Of a DNA stretch of 35,398 nucleotides, positions 32,718 through 35,398 are shown one piece after another; the stretch's first letter is position 1; the number at the start of each line of letters is the position of its first letter. The DNA is from Candidatus Cloacimonadota bacterium (GTDB lineage Bacteria > Cloacimonadota > Cloacimonadia > Cloacimonadales > JAMOQM01), in NCBI GenBank assembly GCA_027064005.1, contig JAMOQM010000073.1, positions 1 through 35,398 of the forward strand. Reading direction: 5' to 3'. A model generated the notes under the pieces. It was not told the origin of the DNA and ran no database searches. It saw only the letters and a list, made by a program, of their open reading frames with translations. Position numbers and translations under genes: made by a program.

Positions 32718-34958
32718 ATGTTTTTCAATAGGAAAAAAATATTTTTCCCAATAATGCTTATGTTATTATCAATAAGCTTTTTATCAGCAAATAATATTAT
32801 TCTGAAAATTAATATTAAAGGGAATAGGAATATTGAGACAAATCTCATTACTTCCGTTCTAACTTTCGGGGTCGGTGATGAATTGGATCAAGAGAAAGTT
32901 AGCAAATCAATAAAAAATTTATATAACTTGAATATCTTTTCCGATATTACTGTAGATGCGGAACCATTGGAGTCCGGTGTAGAAATTGATATCGCTTTAA
33001 AAGAATTCCCAATCATTAATAATATCAAAATCGAGGGGAATAAAAAACTTTCTGATGATAAGATTGAAGAATTAATGACAATTCATAAAGAAAGTTATTT
33101 GGCACCTTATCTTGAGAAAGAAACTACAAGAAAAATAAAAGAAGAATATCGAAAGAAAATGTATAACCTTGCTAAAATCAATTATAAGACTAAGAAAATT
33201 GATGCTACTCATGTTGATTTAATAATATCTATTGAAGAAGGTAAAAAGGTTTCTATTAAAAAAATAGATATTTTGGGTAATAAACAAGTCAAAACAAAAA
33301 AAATATTAGGATTAATGAAAACTAAAAGATCCAGTCTTTTTAGGTCAGGGAAATTTGAAAAAGATAAATTTGAAGCTGATCTTGATAAAATTATTTCCTA
33401 TTATAATAAAAACGGATTTATGGATGCCAGAATTGTTTCTCATCAAATTGACAATATCAATCCGACTTCTTTGAAAATTACCATCGTTATTTCGGAAGGG
33501 AAAAAATATTATTTTGGGAAAATTACAGTTGAAGGAAATAAAAAATTTCCGGATGAGACAATTATCTCAAAATTCAGATTTAAAAATCACGAAGTTTTTA
33601 ATCAGGAAAAATATCAAAAACAACTGACCGAAGTCTATTCATTATATCATGAAGAAGGTTTTATTTATGCTAAATTTGATCAGGAATTTATTAAAAACGG
33701 TGATATCGTAAATATAAAATTAAAAATTACCGAAAATGTTCGAGCCAAAATTCATAAAATCTTAATATCGGGAAATAAAAAAACTAAAGAAAAAATCATT
33801 CGTCGCCAACTTGCAATTTCACCCGGAGATTATTTCAGACAGTCAAAAATAGTTAAATCTCAGCAAAATATATACAATATGGGATTTTTTGAGCCTGACA
33901 TCGCTCTCGATTATCAACCGATTAATTCAAAAGGCGATATTGATTTATCTATCAAAGTTAACGATAAAACTTCAGGAACTGCAAACGGTGGAGTTGGTTA
34001 TAATAGTCAGGATCATTTTGTGGGACAATTTACAATTTCTCATAACAATTTATTTGGTAATGCCTGGAAATCAGCATTAAAATGGGAATTTGGAGGATCG
34101 ACTCAAAACTTTACTTTCTCATTTACAAATCCTTATCTTTTCGATTCAAACACTTTGGCAGGATTCCATATTTATGACACAAATAAAGAATGGAGCTCAT
34201 TCAATTATAAACTTCAGACAGTCGGTGGAGGAATTACTCTCGGTCGGAGTTTATATTTGTTAAATTATTCTAAAATGACAATTGGATATTCTTTATATAC
34301 AAAAAAATATCAAATTATCGACAAAAGCGAAACAGATATCTCAGACAATTTGACAAGATTAGATAGTCTCGGATGGCAATATACAAGTTCCGTAAACGTC
34401 TCATTCTCAAGAGATTCAAGAGACAATTTCTTTTTTCCAACAAATGGTTCCCAGTTATATTTGTACTCCGAAATTGCCGGAAAAGCATTGGGCGGAGATT
34501 TTAATTATTTTAAGCAAATCGCTCAAGTAAGTTGGTACACAAAACTTATCTGGAAATTCTCTCTGAGAAATAAATGGAGATTTGGATACGTTACCGGTTT
34601 AGGGAATAATAACACAATTCCACCGGATATTAGATTTTATTTAGGTGGAACCGGACCTGACGGGATTCGTGGTTTTGCCGATCGTTCTATTGGACCAAGT
34701 GATGGCGGTTTACGTGAAATTATTTATTCTTCGGAAGTTGCATTTCCAATTGCCGGTGAACAAATTATCGGTTTAGGATTTTTTGATTCGGGAAATAGTT
34801 TTAATAAATTAGAAAATTTCAATTTTCTTGATTTTAAAAAAGGAACCGGAGTTGGAATTCGCGTGAGAAGTCCTTTCGGTTTAATAGGTTTTGATTATGC
34901 CTATAATTTGAATGATAAAAAATGGGAACCGCATTTCCAATTCGGAACAACGTTTTAG
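32718..34958 (+). CDS. bamA: Outer-membrane protein assembly factor BamA
   Basis: 746 residues. Signal peptide 1-24, then five POTRA domains (about 25-410; each with a pattern like IKIEGNKKLSDDKIEE, IDILGNKQVKTKKI, ITVEGNKKFPDETII, ILISGNKKTKEKIIRRQL), and a C-terminal Omp85 barrel (about 420-746). The loop-6 motif is seen as GGTGPDGIRGFADRSIGP (V/IRGF), followed by the terminal strand ending FQFGTTF, with the C-terminal aromatic residue typical of outer-membrane proteins. It inserts barrel proteins into the outer membrane and shows the cell is diderm. CGGAGG precedes the ATG by 6 nt. No skp or lptD neighbours in the window. Confidence 0.96.
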   Translation: MFFNRKKIFFPIMLMLLSISFLSANNIILKINIKGNRNIETNLITSVLTFGVGDELDQEKVSKSIKNLYNLNIFSDITVDAEPLESGVEIDIALKEFPIINNIKIEGNKKLSDDKIEELMTIHKESYLAPYLEKETTRKIKEEYRKKMYNLAKINYKTKKIDATHVDLIISIEEGKKVSIKKIDILGNKQVKTKKILGLMKTKRSSLFRSGKFEKDKFEADLDKIISYYNKNGFMDARIVSHQIDNINPTSLKITIVISEGKKYYFGKITVEGNKKFPDETIISKFRFKNHEVFNQEKYQKQLTEVYSLYHEEGFIYAKFDQEFIKNGDIVNIKLKITENVRAKIHKILISGNKKTKEKIIRRQLAISPGDYFRQSKIVKSQQNIYNMGFFEPDIALDYQPINSKGDIDLSIKVNDKTSGTANGGVGYNSQDHFVGQFTISHNNLFGNAWKSALKWEFGGSTQNFTFSFTNPYLFDSNTLAGFHIYDTNKEWSSFNYKLQTVGGGITLGRSLYLLNYSKMTIGYSLYTKKYQIIDKSETDISDNLTRLDSLGWQYTSSVNVSFSRDSRDNFFFPTNGSQLYLYSEIAGKALGGDFNYFKQIAQVSWYTKLIWKFSLRNKWRFGYVTGLGNNNTIPPDIRFYLGGTGPDGIRGFADRSIGPSDGGLREIIYSSEVAFPIAGEQIIGLGFFDSGNSFNKLENFNFLDFKKGTGVGIRVRSPFGLIGFDYAYNLNDKKWEPHFQFGTTF

Positions 34959-34964
34959 AAAATT

Positions 34965-34994
34965 GTAGAGACGCACGACTGTGCGTCTCTCTAC
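34965..34994. repeat. REP palindrome, copy 1
   Basis: GTAGAGACGCAC, loop GACT, GTGCGTCTCT, then an extra CT before AC. It starts 6 nt after the bamA stop. Nearly identical to copy 2 at 35184, the difference being a 2-nt CT duplication that breaks the outer end of the stem. Confidence 0.85.
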
Positions 34995-35045
34995 GTGCAA
35001 TCCATCCAAACCATTTTCATCGTTGGGTTTATTTTTTAATTGTTC

Positions 35046-35181
35046 CTATATTACAATGGTATGTATTTGATTGGGCATTAAAATAAATTCATCCAAAAAT
35101 AATTCATTTCGTATTTTGAACAATTTCAACCACTATATTTCCACAATTTTTCCATAATCAGATAGAATCATTTTATCATTT
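35046..35181 (-). pseudogene. Remnant of a REP-associated tyrosine transposase (RAYT)
   Basis: Minus-strand reading gives NDKMILSDYGKIVEI, a stop, WLKLFKIRNELFLDEF, then ILMPNQIHTIVI and a second stop. This matches the core of Y1/RAYT transposases, which typically read like MILNEYGKIVE...WL...LDEFVIMPNHIHGIII. Two in-frame stops and a Q in place of the first H of the HUH motif show that it is dead. Only about 45 codons survive, without the catalytic tyrosine. It lies between two REP palindromes of the kind these enzymes mobilise. Confidence rests on motif recognition from memory. Confidence 0.72.
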
Positions 35182-35183
35182 CC

Positions 35184-35211
35184 GTAGAGACGCACGACTG
35201 TGCGTCTCTAC
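35184..35211. repeat. REP palindrome, copy 2
   Basis: GTAGAGACGCAC, loop GACT, GTGCGTCTCTAC: a perfect 12-bp stem, extended to 13 bp by flanking C/G. Frame reading gives RRDARLCVST, a peptide that turns up wherever this repeat type enters genes. Confidence 0.88.
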
Positions 35212-35270
35212 GATGAAATTTTTTTGGTATTATTTTATTTTAAAATCTTATTGTTTCTATTTGATAACAT

Positions 35271-35297
35271 AAAAAAAGCCCCGTCAATTGACGGGGC
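35271..35297 (-). terminator. Terminator of the valS gene
   Basis: A perfect GC-rich palindrome GCCCCGTCA-AT-TGACGGGGC (35278-35297) followed on the minus strand by seven T (plus-strand A 35271-35277). It lies 7 nt after the stop codon. Confidence 0.93.
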
Positions 35298-35304
35298 AGA
35301 TTTT

Positions 35305-35398
35305 TTATAATCCTTGATAAATTGCTTTAACTTTATCTAATTTATCTTTAACTTCTTTAAATTTCATTTTTTCTTTTTCAAGAATTTTTTCGGGAGCG
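35305..35398 (-). CDS. valS: Valyl-tRNA synthetase, C-terminal end only
   Basis: The last 30 codons are visible, from APEKILEKEKMKFKEV to KAIYQGL and TAA; the rest lies beyond the window. The A-P-E-K-(I/V)-(L/V)-x-K-E-x-x-K pattern followed by a lysine/leucine coiled coil is the standard C-terminal arm of ValRS, which contacts the tRNA. Other coiled-coil proteins could end like this, so the call is likely rather than certain. Confidence 0.78.
   Translation of the reverse strand, partial: APEKILEKEKMKFKEVKDKLDKVKAIYQGL

Noticed and set aside
34965-35211. The two palindromes considered as a CRISPR-like pair or as ends of an insertion sequence
   Set aside because: Repeats are hairpins 190 nt apart with RAYT-like coding remnant between, no target-site duplication and no DDE transposase; REP/RAYT explains them better.

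Overview
The window is AT-rich chromosomal DNA (roughly 30% G+C by eye) from a Gram-negative anaerobe, most likely a member of the FCB superphylum and plausibly Cloacimonadota. The clues are an outer-membrane assembly protein (BamA) and several signal-peptide proteins, a giant CotH/lamin-tail protein with a C-terminal FlgD-like/type IX-type sorting domain, lysine-fermentation genes (kdd, kamA, kamB, kamC), and a poly-gamma-glutamate synthase operon of the PgsB-PgsC-PgsW kind. The taxon is an inference; no 16S is present, only the 3' part of a 5S rRNA.

Layout. 1-150: end of an rRNA operon and its terminator. 223-3367 (+): radical SAM/SPASM protein, secreted coiled-coil protein, hisS, then groS behind a promoter with a degenerate CIRCE operator. 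3487-5490 (-): a copper/zinc-type efflux permease with a fused HMA domain, then 5-formyl-THF cyclo-ligase. 5703-7610 (+): ECF sigma factor, single-span membrane protein and tandem-PDZ protein, a likely envelope-stress operon. 7603-12570 (-): kdd-kamA-kamB-kamC, lysine fermentation genes including the lysine 5,6-aminomutase reactivase pair but not the mutase itself. 12571-13030: a gap with a possible 54-codon ORF and a perfect inverted repeat. 13031-16695 (-): CotH-family surface protein and queC. 16817-17704 (+): an isolated short flagellin. 17723-21501 (-): nitroreductase, rpsO, and the TldE-TldD peptidase pair.

21743-26635 (-) is the most interesting block: pgsB-pgsC-pgsW followed without a break by a strongly basic secreted protein, an outer-membrane-barrel-like protein and a small protein with a poly-aspartate tail, closed by a terminator. 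It reads as a poly-gamma-glutamate synthesis and export operon adapted to a two-membrane cell. 26739-32582 (+): an unknown secreted protein, a TPR/class III adenylate cyclase, a lipid kinase and rarA. 32718-34958 (+): bamA.

34959-35398: two near-identical palindromic REP elements flank a decayed fragment of a REP-associated tyrosine transposase (RAYT) whose HUH motif has lost a histidine, then a terminator and the 3' end of valS on the minus strand.

Several starts were moved downstream from the longest ORF because a clear Shine-Dalgarno (mostly GGAG/GAGG 5-9 nt before ATG) marks the better one. Ribosome binding sites are strong and regular, which makes these calls fairly safe.
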